Below, in pieces: positions 36,301 through 43,170 of a DNA stretch of 64,000 nt. A model generated the notes under the pieces. The model saw only the letters and a list, made by a program, of their open reading frames with translations, had not been told where the DNA came from and did no database searches. How positions within the stretch are numbered: the first letter of the stretch is position 1; every line of letters begins with the position of its first letter. The stretch is taken from assembly GCA_946618265.1 (NCBI GenBank), contig CAMOLA010000005.1, forward strand, positions 6,932 through 70,931. The letters run 5' to 3'. The stretch is from an uncultured Eggerthellaceae bacterium (GTDB taxonomy: Bacteria > Actinomycetota > Coriobacteriia > Coriobacteriales > Eggerthellaceae). The translations under genes and the position numbers were made by a program.

Positions 36301-37019
36301 GCTTTGTTGTAACACCCGACGATCTGCGGCGTCTGGCGCATGTCGGACACGTGAGAGACGGCAGCAATTCCCGCAGCAACGCGCCCGATCACCTTGCCGC
36401 TCTCGACGCCCAAATCACGCACGACCGCATGAGGGCCAAGCGACCCGAAGAACGCCTGGTATCCGCCATAGTTGTTTGCCGCCGAAAGATCGCCCGGATC
36501 GATGACCAAGCCGAAGACTTTATGCCCCGCACCGTCGAACGTCCCGTCGAAGAACGTCTCGCTCGACGAATCGGTGCCATCGTAGCGGTTGATGTCGGCG
36601 ATCGGCTTCCAGTTGCGCGATGACCCTGCTTCGTTGAGCACGAGATCGGCACCAAGGGTGACCGTCTTTCCTGCAAAGGTGTCCTGCTCGATATCGGCAG
36701 CCTTTCCCGATGAGATGAGCGCCAAGCCGGCAACCTGTTCGGGCGTTTCGAGCACGAATGCCGTTTTACCGGAATCGTACCAGGACACATCGGCCGTCCC
36801 GTCCCACGCGCGCCCGCCCGATTGCCCTTCGGACACGTCTGCCACCTCGAGATCCGCCGTCGTAGCCGTTGCGAGGTCGCCCCCAAAGGCCGCAGCTGGG
36901 CTTCCCCATGCAATCAGCGCCCCGACGATCAGCGCAAGAACGGTGCAACATGCCATAAATGCAGCGCGCCGGACTGCGATGCGCTGCGCTCCGACGTCGT
37001 CCGTGCGATTGATGCCCAT
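30330..37019 (-). CDS. Giant GLUG-repeat / Ig-like surface protein (2229 residues) with BspA-like tail
   Basis: The largest protein here, 2229 residues, with an N-terminal signal segment (residues 20-45). GLUG-type repeat blocks occupy about residues 60-420, 620-1080 and 1290-1590, with Ig-like YTG repeats between and a run of six or seven more from about 1600 to 2100. Unlike its relatives, it ends in a leucine-rich BspA-like stretch (VTAVKARAFVGTPITKVVLG, KRAFAGAKSLRSVVV) and a Lys-rich end. No sortase or SLH anchor is seen. A strong site, GAGGGGG, lies 6 nt before the ATG; the stretch TCGAGGGGG is complementary to the loop of small-RNA candidate 2. The next gene starts at once after its stop. 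Confidence 0.85.
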   Translation of the reverse strand: MGINRTDDVGAQRIAVRRAAFMACCTVLALIVGALIAWGSPAAAFGGDLATATTADLEVADVSEGQSGGRAWDGTADVSWYDSGKTAFVLETPEQVAGLALISSGKAADIEQDTFAGKTVTLGADLVLNEAGSSRNWKPIADINRYDGTDSSSETFFDGTFDGAGHKVFGLVIDPGDLSAANNYGGYQAFFGSLGPHAVVRDLGVESGKVIGRVAAGIAAVSHVSDMRQTPQIVGCYNKADIAGNGSSSRGSGGIFAGEDQMGAGHSATVTDDYRAAVRIYDCYNQGSVISTGPAGGIAGTGSVQIRGCYNSGSIRTLVEGSTQTGAIVSNLFASGYTTAGDLSANGVVAHCYALDSSCPNLYRIYDAIHDANDPAFPSQLGSSTTKFLEQAELTVASALMGSSFEDDSLTDPKNGRFPLLYWQAGLPRLELANAHVVPIADQKYTSNPVKPAVEVRASEGGAKLVEGTDYLVRYEDNVDAGAARVVLTGVGRYAGEHEATFQIVQISLSDCVIEPLGGYWFYGEPVTPKLTVRTPSGSKLKEGEDYAVFYKDNDAAGRATATIKPVGAGTAGQQSTTFVLEAVSTTLAGAGTGDDPFVVSSKGDLQFVSRMVNTGAEKGRYANACYRLSADIDASPTAESPVSIDPIGLKLHPFAGTFDGAGHTITVGLSPNVLSDYIFEDPYENGWTNLALFCSTPRGNDDYGYELDDTVTIENLTIDGSVESRASASAFLGAVWESNVVLRNCTNKATVKRTNTFASNETAGFVAYASWYSRISFENCVNEGSVSGASAVAGFVGDAASSTISFKDCVNRGTIASSNMASGFIGEFQPNGSSYNRAHFTIENCANEGDVSTDYVYGAAGGFLGGINSSYSTLSDETCTIVASYNAGSITGSEGVGGIVGKVYHTPIEISGCYNVGTVTNRDAGELDRASGIMGYAAYQGPEPWLFSGVYNAGQLVNESADGASYDTAGILGCAFYGAVVNVRDAFYLDTAPAGIAVTSGSTWTSGPITGEAAHWSRDDLTRAGAGGAAEQLGSMYFDDDVAAPRNGGMPVLYWQAGKERRDLGATSISVEPVPAQCYSGYELRPPVVVVDSDRGYTLKEGSDYSLSYENNVVVDSVAVPTITITGRAFYYGQRTTTFAIEPMPISSCEIADIPAAWCAPGAAAKPSIRIARPSEYVTKPVLEEGRDYDIVVTGADAAGTATVTITGKGNYTGVEARQFDVHEASERLEGMGSKDNPYQLWTAADLELVAAKVNAGDVAYQHAYYRQGRDIDTADPLPSDSIGTAAHPFMGSFDGAGFALSRTVVCPGEGAAVFGHVENAVIRDVTVEGSIETTDYWKVCTSGLVSMATGSLLMEDCINKAHLAAQSTYVGGLVGRVQSAEGHVRLTRCANLASFGTLESASQNGNAYLGGLVGCLVASDATIADCHNAGSLAADEELGGLVGYVTSGAKQTKLHVKRSYNTGAMSTGILGGGLVGYVFGNSDLELSDCYSTGVVTGRGLIDCVDGVGGLVGGQAAGVMTMTRCYAAGPVTGSRDGSAVAGGLVGELESRVSPATISASFYRVDEGASIGSVGIDSAASIDDASQGVGSEQLKTDETLRVLGFAFGPDVRLVNFGFPILPSQKTSIAGCIAGVVAEQTYTGYPIEPAIGLFDPSGVVLREGRDYAVAYDGNVDAGAATITFVGVGAYTGMKTCTFEIMPAAIEDCAVAEIGDVPLGDDGAVPSLRLTNPSGKQLVEGVDFVVSYAGNKAIGTATATIVGKGNYAGVRAVTFEAVARVALGASDVAPIEDVRYTGEAVEPDPVVTVAGKELVRGVDYEARYENNVDAGTACVVVTGKGLYKGDVRVEFAIVKEDIAKATFDEIDEIVFAGVPAEPAVNARMGASKLERGRDYEVTYRDNAEPGQATAVVRGMGLYAGTAEITFEIREAALTAGDVSPIGDAVYTGSAIRPEVSVAFGARALERGVDYTVVYANNVDVGTAIVTVVGKGMYSGQAQVTFQIEPAPLAKVAVGQIPAQNYAGKPVVPAVVATFNGQALVPGVDFAVSCENNGRVGNAVAVLVGRGNFAGSMRVPFVVAGGAEVGSKIVAQMGKGKASFRVTAPGEVELASLTGFKGSAFTADVVSVDGVSYRVTAVKARAFVGTPITKVVLGKHVRKVAKRAFAGAKSLRSVVVKTKKLKKGSVKGCFAGSTVKSVKVKVGKKSANKKFVKRYRKTLGKKSVSGKKVTVK

Positions 37020-37242
37020 GCGATTCCCCCTCGAGACGCGCAGAAAGGCCCGCAGTCCGATATTCGGCGGACCTCATCTGCTGTATTTTTGCAAGATTAG
37101 TTTTATTTCCGTACAGTAGTATTTGAAGAATACTTTTTAAACGAGCGGGTTTTCAATTACCAGCTCTGCCATCTGTGGCGCGTTTGGGTTACATCTGCGG
37201 AACGTGACACCGCGTTTCGGCGGCCGCCCTACCGCAACGCGC
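37020..37242. other. Gene-free stretch, 37020-37242
   Basis: This holds the leader of the 30330 gene (AT-rich at 37080-37140, where its promoter should be) and the tail end of the TetR transcript. No clear terminator or promoter could be defined. Confidence 0.4.
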
Positions 37243-37830
37243 CTATCGTTCCGAGAGAATGTTCCAAAACGGAAGCGCCATATCGGCGTAGAGCTTGGCC
37301 ATCGTCGCCTGGGACAATGCGAAGCCATCGCAGATCCACCGCTCGATCATCAAGGCAAGGGACGAACCAAAATAGTACGCGATGTACGACCCTTCCGGCG
37401 TATCGGCCGAAAGACCCACCCGCTCGAGAGTCCTTGCATACAGCGAGCTCAACGCTTTAGTCGCCACCGACGCGAACGTGCTGTCAACACCCCTCATGGG
37501 CACGACCAGATTACGGTAATACGCGCCGTCCTCCTGCACCGCCGCGAATATGCGCTCGTGAATTGCCTGCCCCATACCACGCACTTCGTCGTTCGAGAGC
37601 ATGGCGCACAGCGACCGCACCGGATCGACGACATCTCGCGAAAACGACGCCTCGATGATGCTCTCCTTGCTATCGAAGTACGTGTAAAACGTCTTGCGCG
37701 AAACATGGGCATGCTCGCATACGTCCTTGACCGTGATGCTGCGATACCGAGTTGTTTCCAGCAAGCCCCTGAAGCTTTGCTCAATAATTGCGGCTGTTTC
37801 GTTCAAGTTGCGTTGCTTCCCTATCCCCAT
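37243..37830 (-). CDS. TetR-family regulator
   Basis: A 195-residue regulator. The N-terminal helix-turn-helix is typical (residues about 12-57: ETAAIIEQSFRGLLETTRYR, ITVKDVCEHAHVSRKTFYTYF, DSKESIIEASF). The rest is a helical ligand and dimer domain with no recognisable ligand. It is the first gene upstream of the giant surface protein and could control that locus, which is inference. An ACGAAACGT motif (37931-37939) lies about 100 bp upstream of its start. Confidence 0.9.
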   Translation of the reverse strand: MGIGKQRNLNETAAIIEQSFRGLLETTRYRSITVKDVCEHAHVSRKTFYTYFDSKESIIEASFSRDVVDPVRSLCAMLSNDEVRGMGQAIHERIFAAVQEDGAYYRNLVVPMRGVDSTFASVATKALSSLYARTLERVGLSADTPEGSYIAYYFGSSLALMIERWICDGFALSQATMAKLYADMALPFWNILSER

Positions 37831-37930
37831 GCAGACCCAGTAAGAAATACTATTCTAGTTGTATGTTATTTTCAATAGGAAATATAGTCATGATTAAAAG
37901 CTTTTTAGTCACATTTCATTGCGTCTCTTC

Positions 37931-37939
37931 ACGTTTCGT
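37931..37939. promoter_or_regulatory. ACGAAACGT motif, site 3 (upstream of TetR gene)
   Basis: Reads ACGTTTCGT on the plus strand, 100 bp upstream of the TetR start codon. Confidence 0.35.
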
Positions 37940-37948
37940 ATTCCGCCA

Positions 37949-38135
37949 GTGAAACGGGTCTCCAGGGCGACTGTTTCATAGGGGAGATAAAGGCCCGCAC
38001 GATGAGTGGGCTGGCGGCAAAAATGTGCGGCCGTCATAAAAAGGGACTGTCCCCTTTTATGACGGCCGGAGGTGCAATGACCATCTGAACCCGCCCAGGG
38101 TAGTGTTTCACCCTTACCCTGGAGACACGCTTCAC
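37949..38135. repeat. Mosaic array of palindromic repeats, second large copy
   Basis: In order: GAAACGGGTCTCCAGGG unit (37949-37980), GGAGATAAAGGCCCGCACGA spacer (from 37983), GTCATAAAA palindrome (38033-38063), then an inverted CAGGGTA-GTGTTTCAC...TTACCCTGG unit (38094-38135). It shares order and sequence with 14769-15022. It separates the TetR gene from the divergent zinc-ribbon gene. Confidence 0.8.
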
Positions 38136-38187
38136 TTTCAACTACAATGAAGACGCTTGCAAAACGCAACCGAGGAGATGATGTGCG

Positions 38188-38577
38188 ATGACGACATGCA
38201 TGTACTGCGGAGAGCAAATCGCGGATGGCCTGAAGTTCTGCCCGAACTGCGGCGCGGCATTGCCCGTCGAGGCGCCGCAGGTGGTTCAGCCCGAAGTGAT
38301 TCCGCCTTCCGACTACGGTCAGCAGCAAACCGGGTATCAGCAGCCCGGATACCAGCAACCGCAGGCAAACTACGGCGCGCCGGCCGTCAACGACAGCGGT
38401 AGTATCGGATGGGGCGTGCTCGGCTTCTTCTTCCCCATCGTCGGGCTCATTCTGTTCCTGGTATGGAAAAACACCAAGCCGCAGAGCGCGAAGGTCGCCG
38501 GCATCGGCGCCATCATCGGCTTCGTGCTCGGCCTGATCAGCAACATGGGCCTGATCATGTCAGCAGGCATGATGTAA
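38188..38577 (+). CDS. Zinc-ribbon membrane protein
   Basis: A 129-residue plus-strand protein. The N-terminus is a short zinc ribbon with two Cys pairs (CMYC and CPNC). A Gln/Pro/Tyr-rich linker with QQPGYQQP repeats follows, then two hydrophobic segments (about 72-92, WGVLGFFFPIVGLILFLVW; and about 103-125, IGAIIGFVLGLISNMGLIMS). Such small zinc-ribbon two-helix proteins are common in this group and uncharacterised. A ribosome site GAGGAGA lies about 10 nt before the ATG. A terminator follows at 38707-38740. Confidence 0.8.
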   Translation: MTTCMYCGEQIADGLKFCPNCGAALPVEAPQVVQPEVIPPSDYGQQQTGYQQPGYQQPQANYGAPAVNDSGSIGWGVLGFFFPIVGLILFLVWKNTKPQSAKVAGIGAIIGFVLGLISNMGLIMSAGMM

Positions 38578-38580
38578 ACC

Positions 38581-38652
38581 GAAACAGGTCTCCAGGGTAT
38601 TTGTTTCACGCTAGAACACTGATCGAAAGGGAGCCTCCCCTTCGATCAGTGT
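38581..38652. repeat. Palindromic repeats downstream of the zinc-ribbon gene
   Basis: A GAAACAGGTCTCCAGGGTA unit (38581-38610) and a hairpin, ACACTGATCGAA with its complement (38616-38652), both members of the dispersed families. Confidence 0.75.
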
Positions 38653-38706
38653 GGCTGGCGAAGAAAGCAGTTGTCGCTTGAACCCTTGTTTCAGGATGAC
38701 ATTCGA

Positions 38707-38740
38707 AAGCTGGGCAAGTATCGCGCTCGCCCAGCTTTTT
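38707..38740 (+). terminator. Terminator of the zinc-ribbon gene
   Basis: AAGCTGGGC (38707-38715) pairs with 38729-38737 and is followed by TTT on the plus strand, giving a run of five T with the stem end. It is 130 bp past the stop. Confidence 0.65.
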
Positions 38741-39163
38741 AAATCACCACGCGCCGAATCACGAGCGACATGAATTCGGAATCGTACACTTCGGCCCAAA
38801 TTCGCCAATATCTCCAAAACCTGGCATAAATGCGGCTAAGTGCACGACCATCTGGCAAATTTCACCTCAAATGTACGAAACCCGGGGCTTTTTCTCGTCC
38901 GGAATCGTACATTTCACAAGGTTTCTGCCACGAAATCGACAGCCTGGTGAAAATCTCGCGAAATGTATGATAGACGACGAGTGGGGCTGTGGAAAACTTC
39001 AACTCGAAGACCTATCGGCCCACAACCGACTCGACAGGGCTTCTTGTTGTGGCGCCGGCCGAACGCCCGTCAGCCGTTGTCGACGGCACCATGAACGCTC
39101 CTGCGGAAAGCTTGCCGACATGCGACGAGCATCCTTTTGAGACAGTCCCACTCCGATCGTTCG
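38741..39163. other. Gene-free stretch, 38741-39163
   Basis: The stretch carries a direct repeat, GGAATCGTACA(C/T)TT, at 38778-38791 and 38901-38914, and related AAATGTACGA and AAATGTATGA words, possibly a degraded repeat array. No convincing gene is seen on either strand. Confidence 0.35.
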
Positions 39164-40453
39164 CTATTTCGCGAAGGGGCGCAGGGCCACGGTTATCATG
39201 TCGCCGGCTTTCGGCGACTCGATGCCGGGGCCGTTCTGCAGGCCGTAGTAGGCGAAAGCGCCCTCGGCTTCGACGGGACCGGGATGGGTCGACGACGTAG
39301 GCACGGCTTCGATCACGCCATCGGCGCCCATGCGCAACACGACCTGCTTGATGCCGAAGAACGGGCCAGCTTCGCGCGGACGCGCCTCGCCCTTGGGCTT
39401 GGCCTCGGCCGCCGGCTTGCCGCCTTTGGGGCCGGGATGGCCGCCTTTGCCAAACGCTTCGGCAAGGCGCACCTCGATGCGCGCGGGCTGCGGCTCCTGG
39501 CCCAGGAACTTCTGCATGGCGGGGCGCAGGTAGAAATCGGTCGTGAACGCCGCGCCACCCGGAGGGCCCGAGATGCCGATGACCGGCGTGCCGTCGAGCA
39601 CCGAGCACGAGCTGTGATGGCCGGGCCCGTGGTTGGTCTGATGGTAGAGCACCTCCCCGATGCGCTCCAAGATCTCGAGCGACCAGTCGTCGCTGCCCTT
39701 GGAAGAGCCAGCATTCAGCACCACGATGTCGGCTTCGGTCGCCGCCTTGCGCAGGGCCGCCTCGATGGCCTCGGGGTCGTCGGGCGTGATGGGATACAGC
39801 AGCGCCTCGCCACCCCACTGCTCGATCTTGCCCTTCATGAGCAAGCTGTTCGTCTCGATGTTGCGGCCGAGCGGAATCTCGCCGCCAACGGGCACGAGTT
39901 CGTTGCCCGTGGGAAGGAAGGCGACCTTGGGCTTGACGACGACGGGCACCTCGGCGTTGTTGCCGCTCGCGATATGCGCCGCCAGAAGCGGCGTGATCAC
40001 CGTACCCGCTTCGACCAGCACATCGCCCGCGTGGAACTTGCTGCCAGCCGGGCGCGTTCCCGCGAACTGGGCCGAGGGCGCGGCCTCGATTTCGACATGC
40101 TGGTTGTCATCGCTCACCTTCACATGCTCGATGACGATGGCCGTGTCGAACCCCTCTGGCATGGCAACGCCCGTGTTGGCGAACTCCCAATCGACGCCGC
40201 GCACCCATGCGCTCGTATCGGGCACGCCGCCGTCGAGTGCCGCGAAATCCGCCCAATGCACGGCAATCGAATCGAGCCCGCACGTCAGCGCATTGGGCAT
40301 GTCGAGCTGCGCCACGGCGTCTTCCGCCAGCACGCGTCCGATTGCCTGATCGATGGGTACGACCTCGATTGCCGGATCGAACTGGCAGGAGCCGAGGATG
40401 GCTTCGACCGCCTGCTCCTTCGTCACCTGGATATGCTGAGAATGATCGCGCAT
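39164..40453 (-). CDS. moeA: Molybdopterin molybdotransferase MoeA
   Basis: A 429-residue enzyme that inserts molybdate into adenylylated molybdopterin, the last general step of molybdenum cofactor synthesis. Family marks: IDQAIGRVLAEDA near the start, GTRPAGSKFHAGDVLVEAGTVITP, VAFLPTGNELV, and the active-site loop VLNAGSSKGSDD followed by GISGPPGGAAFTTDF. About residues 335-375 form a Gly/Pro/Lys-rich insertion (GKGGHPGPKGGKPAAEAKPK) not usual in the family. ATG at 40453 has AAGGGTG upstream. It stands alone on the minus strand, with an ACGAAACGT motif 105 bp upstream. Confidence 0.9.
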   Translation of the reverse strand: MRDHSQHIQVTKEQAVEAILGSCQFDPAIEVVPIDQAIGRVLAEDAVAQLDMPNALTCGLDSIAVHWADFAALDGGVPDTSAWVRGVDWEFANTGVAMPEGFDTAIVIEHVKVSDDNQHVEIEAAPSAQFAGTRPAGSKFHAGDVLVEAGTVITPLLAAHIASGNNAEVPVVVKPKVAFLPTGNELVPVGGEIPLGRNIETNSLLMKGKIEQWGGEALLYPITPDDPEAIEAALRKAATEADIVVLNAGSSKGSDDWSLEILERIGEVLYHQTNHGPGHHSSCSVLDGTPVIGISGPPGGAAFTTDFYLRPAMQKFLGQEPQPARIEVRLAEAFGKGGHPGPKGGKPAAEAKPKGEARPREAGPFFGIKQVVLRMGADGVIEAVPTSSTHPGPVEAEGAFAYYGLQNGPGIESPKAGDMITVALRPFAK

Positions 40454-40557
40454 ACACGCACCCTTTCTTCCAAAGACCACGGGGGAATCGCGGCCACAAT
40501 GCTTTCTTATTCATCTGAAAGGATACTATATCCTATCTGGCCGGCGAACCAGGAAAC

Positions 40558-40566
40558 ACGAAACGT
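40558..40566. promoter_or_regulatory. ACGAAACGT motif, site 4 (upstream of moeA)
   Basis: A plus-strand copy between moeA and the divergent hipB gene, about 105 bp upstream of the moeA start codon. Confidence 0.4.
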
Positions 40567-40739
40567 TCCAACGCTCGAAAACCCTTCCACGAGGCTATGC
40601 TCAAATCCTCCCATCATGGCCAACCCTACCAGTTTGCTCTGGCGCCGCATAGTTTGCCAGCCTCGTCACTCGCGCATCCGACGGCCTTGCCGCTCGCGTC
40701 CGCAAATCTTCAGTCCGCCAATCGACGTGTTACTATTCT

Positions 40740-40831
40740 TGTAATTTTTTTATTACATCGTTATCGGTATTAACATGCATATAAACTGCTATATTTTGTA
40801 TATGTAAATTTTTTTTAACAAGGAATGTATA
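40740..40831 (+). promoter_or_regulatory. hipBA promoter and operator region
   Basis: An AT-rich stretch with two inverted repeats: TGTAAT-N6-ATTACA (40740-40757) and CATATA...TATATG further on, and a TATATT-like -10. AAGGAAT precedes the hipB ATG. HipB-like antitoxins commonly bind such repeats; binding here is inferred. Confidence 0.45.
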
Positions 40832-41122
40832 ATGCTTGATTTCCAAGACATAGGCATGAAAGTGACGTTGAGGCGCAAAGAGCTGAAACTGAGCCAGAGC
40901 GATGTTGCTCGGAGCGCAAACGTGGTACGACAGACCATAGCCCGCATCGAAGGGGGTTTGGGCGGCAGCGTAGCGTCAAGCACGCTCTTGTCGGTGCTGA
41001 ACGCCCTGAACTACGATCTCGTATTGGAATTTGGCTTACGGGACACGCCTCTTTCCGAAGAGCCATTCGACCTCGAGGGTTATTTGGACGACAAGTACTT
41101 CGGAAGCGAGGATGAATGGTAA
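40832..41122 (+). CDS. HipB-like XRE antitoxin
   Basis: A 96-residue DNA-binding protein. Residues about 8-62 form an XRE-type helix-turn-helix (MKVTLRRKELKLSQSDVARS, VVRQTIARIEGG). In HipBA pairs this protein represses the operon and neutralises the kinase. The C-terminal 30 residues are acidic (SEEPFDLEGYLDDKYFGSED). It overlaps hipA by 7 bp, which supports co-translation. Confidence 0.85.
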   Translation: MLDFQDIGMKVTLRRKELKLSQSDVARSANVVRQTIARIEGGLGGSVASSTLLSVLNALNYDLVLEFGLRDTPLSEEPFDLEGYLDDKYFGSEDEW

Positions 41123-42447
41123 CGCCCAAAATGCTCCATGTACTCGTAGCTGACCGCAATGCCGGAACGCTTTACTGCGACCCCGACGGCAAGCTTGGTT
41201 TCGTCTACAGACCAGACTACGAAGGCCCAGACTTGTCGGTGAGCATGCCGGTCGAAGGGCGGGAATTCTGGGGGCGCCGCGTCCACGCCTGGTTCGCCGG
41301 TCTGCTGCCAGACAGCTTGGATGTTCGACGTGGCATGGCAGCCATCGCAGAATGCGGCCCCAACAGCGTGTTCGGCCTGCTCAGAGTTTTCGGCCTTGAT
41401 CTCCCAGGGGCCGTCCAAGTGCTTAGCGAAGACTCGCTCGACCTCTTGGAACGCGAGTCGGGATATGCGGAGGCGACTCCCGCGCAAGTGAGAGCTCGCT
41501 TGGAAAAGATCGCTGGTGCAGAACGCCGCAACGCGGCATCCCGCTGGATGGAGCCGGGCGAGCGCTGGTCACTCGGCGGGAACCAGGGCAAAATCGCGCT
41601 CAGGGCGTTTGACGGAAAATGGTATACATGCCTGGGGAATGCCGCATCGAACGTCATCGTGAAGCCTGGCGTATCCTGGCTCGATTCCCAAGCCCTTGAC
41701 GAATGCGTCTGCATGAGACTGGCGAAGCGCGTGGGCCTGCCAACTGCGAATGTGAGCTTGCATTCGTTCGACGGATACGAGGCCATCGTCATCGAAAGAT
41801 ACGATCGAGTCACTCTAGAAGGAGGATCGGTGTTTCGCATCCACCAGGAGGACTTCTGCCAAGCCCTCGGCGTCGTTCCCGAAAAGAAGTACGCAGCAGA
41901 TGGGGGGCCGACCTCTGCCGCAGCGATTAACCTTGTTGACGGAGACAGCACGGGACGAGGCAAAAAGCTCTTCTTCGATGCGCTCGTTTTCAACTACCTC
42001 CTGGCAGCAACCGATGCGCACGCCAAAAACTACTCGCTGCTCCATACGACCAAGGGGCTGTACCGCATGGCCCCGTTGTACGACATCGCGAGCATTATGC
42101 CCTACATGAAGAAGGGAACAGTGTACCGGCTTGCCATGTCGATAGGAGGAGAGAACCGCGTAGGCTGGCTTCGCAAGGCGTCGCTTGCAAAGTTCTCGAG
42201 CATGCACGGACTTGACCAGGAATTGCTCGAGAACCGCGTGGACGTGTTGGCGGAACGCGTAATGGCCAACATCGAGACAACCATTGACGAATTCGCATCC
42301 TGCGAGGGCATTGACCAGCTCGCAAGCCTTCTCATCCCGCGCGTGCGCGGCCTCTGCCAAGCAGCACAACGCAACGTTCGCGTCGGAAGCGACCGCTTCA
42401 AGCCTTTCGACGCATCGCGTCTCAACCCAAACGTGCCGAGAGGATGA
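41116..42447 (+). CDS. HipA-like serine/threonine kinase toxin
   Basis: A 443-residue kinase of the HipA family. E. coli HipA phosphorylates glutamyl-tRNA synthetase and induces dormancy; the target here is unknown. An N-terminal Couple_hipA-type region is followed by the nucleotide-binding SLGGNQGKIALR (canonical members have a GAQPKF form, so this loop is variant). The catalytic Asp is in TDAHAKNYS near residue 297 and the metal site in PLYDIASIM near residue 320. VLPTANV-like and IERYDR motifs also fit. It overlaps the antitoxin gene. Base composition is close to that of neighbours, so no recent transfer is evident. Confidence 0.9.
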   Translation: MVTPKMLHVLVADRNAGTLYCDPDGKLGFVYRPDYEGPDLSVSMPVEGREFWGRRVHAWFAGLLPDSLDVRRGMAAIAECGPNSVFGLLRVFGLDLPGAVQVLSEDSLDLLERESGYAEATPAQVRARLEKIAGAERRNAASRWMEPGERWSLGGNQGKIALRAFDGKWYTCLGNAASNVIVKPGVSWLDSQALDECVCMRLAKRVGLPTANVSLHSFDGYEAIVIERYDRVTLEGGSVFRIHQEDFCQALGVVPEKKYAADGGPTSAAAINLVDGDSTGRGKKLFFDALVFNYLLAATDAHAKNYSLLHTTKGLYRMAPLYDIASIMPYMKKGTVYRLAMSIGGENRVGWLRKASLAKFSSMHGLDQELLENRVDVLAERVMANIETTIDEFASCEGIDQLASLLIPRVRGLCQAAQRNVRVGSDRFKPFDASRLNPNVPRG

Positions 42448-42455
42448 TTCTCCGC

Positions 42456-42486
42456 ACCTGACACTTCATCGGAGAATCTGTCAGGT
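42456..42486 (+). terminator. Hairpin after hipA
   Basis: ACCTGACA (42456-42463) pairs with TGTCAGGT (42479-42486); an alternative stem GATTCTCCG/CGGAGAATC overlaps it. It lacks a U-run and is a weak call. Confidence 0.35.
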
Positions 42487-42496
42487 GATCGGGCCA

Positions 42497-42524
42497 AACA
42501 AAAGCTGCCCGCCGAAGCGGGCAG
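42497..42524 (-). terminator. Terminator of the molbindin gene
   Basis: An 8-bp perfect stem closed by a stable UUCG loop on the minus strand (42505-42512 with 42517-42524), followed by CTTTTGTTT. A good intrinsic terminator. Confidence 0.85.
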
Positions 42525-42569
42525 TTACTATCCATTTGGGGAGCCTCCCCTTTTGGCCGTTTTCGAAAA

Positions 42570-42992
42570 TTAGTCGACGGCGACCAGCACGTCGGTGGCC
42601 TTGACGATGGCGACGGCCTTGCCGCCCTCGACCAGGCCGAGGTCCTCGATGGACTCGTTGGTGATGGAGCCGGAGATGCGCGTGCCGTCGGCGTCCTCGA
42701 TGGTCACATGGCCGTTGACGGCGCCTTCCTTGACGGCGACGACAGTGCCCTCGATCTGGTTGCGGGCCGAGATGCCGGCGATTTTCTTCGTGGCGAACAT
42801 GACGTTGGTGGCCTTGATGACCGCGTAGCACTCCTTGCCTTCCTCGAGGCCGAGGTCCTTCACGGCCTCCATGGTGATGTCGGCCTTGATGGGATTGTGG
42901 TTGCCGCGGCAGATGGTGACGACGGCGTTGACGGCGCCTTCCTTGACGGACTTGACGGTGCCCTTGATCTGGTTGCGTGCGCTGATCTTCAT
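42570..42992 (-). CDS. Two-domain molbindin (Mop-Mop)
   Basis: A 140-residue cytoplasmic protein of two Mop domains in tandem. Each begins with ISARNQI(K/E)GTV and ends with (V)IKAT(N/D)V; domain 1 is about residues 2-70, domain 2 about 73-139. Molbindins bind molybdate or tungstate oxyanions and buffer the pool; the same fold serves as sensor in ModE and ModC. The frame is open upstream, but ATG at 42992 is right: AGGAAG lies 7-9 nt before it and the Mop domain then starts at once. An ACGAAACGT motif lies 130 bp upstream. The same protein type links the surface-protein cluster to molybdenum use. Confidence 0.93.
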   Translation of the reverse strand: MKISARNQIKGTVKSVKEGAVNAVVTICRGNHNPIKADITMEAVKDLGLEEGKECYAVIKATNVMFATKKIAGISARNQIEGTVVAVKEGAVNGHVTIEDADGTRISGSITNESIEDLGLVEGGKAVAIVKATDVLVAVD

Positions 42993-43119
42993 GATGTGCT
43001 TCCTTTCTTCGTCGGCCGACCTTGCCGGCCCTTTTCCTTCGGACAACGATAGTATGCGCCTGCAAAAGGGGGGCTGCGTGCGCAAGGCCCCCAATTCACA
43101 ATCGACAGCGTGCTTCATC

Positions 43120-43128
43120 ACGTTTCGT
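43120..43128. promoter_or_regulatory. ACGAAACGT motif, site 5 (upstream of molbindin)
   Basis: Reads ACGTTTCGT on the plus strand, between the molbindin gene and the end of the surface-protein gene at 43171. Confidence 0.4.
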
Positions 43129-43170
43129 CACACCACGCCTGACATTTCGTCGGTGTCCTTGCCAGAATAA

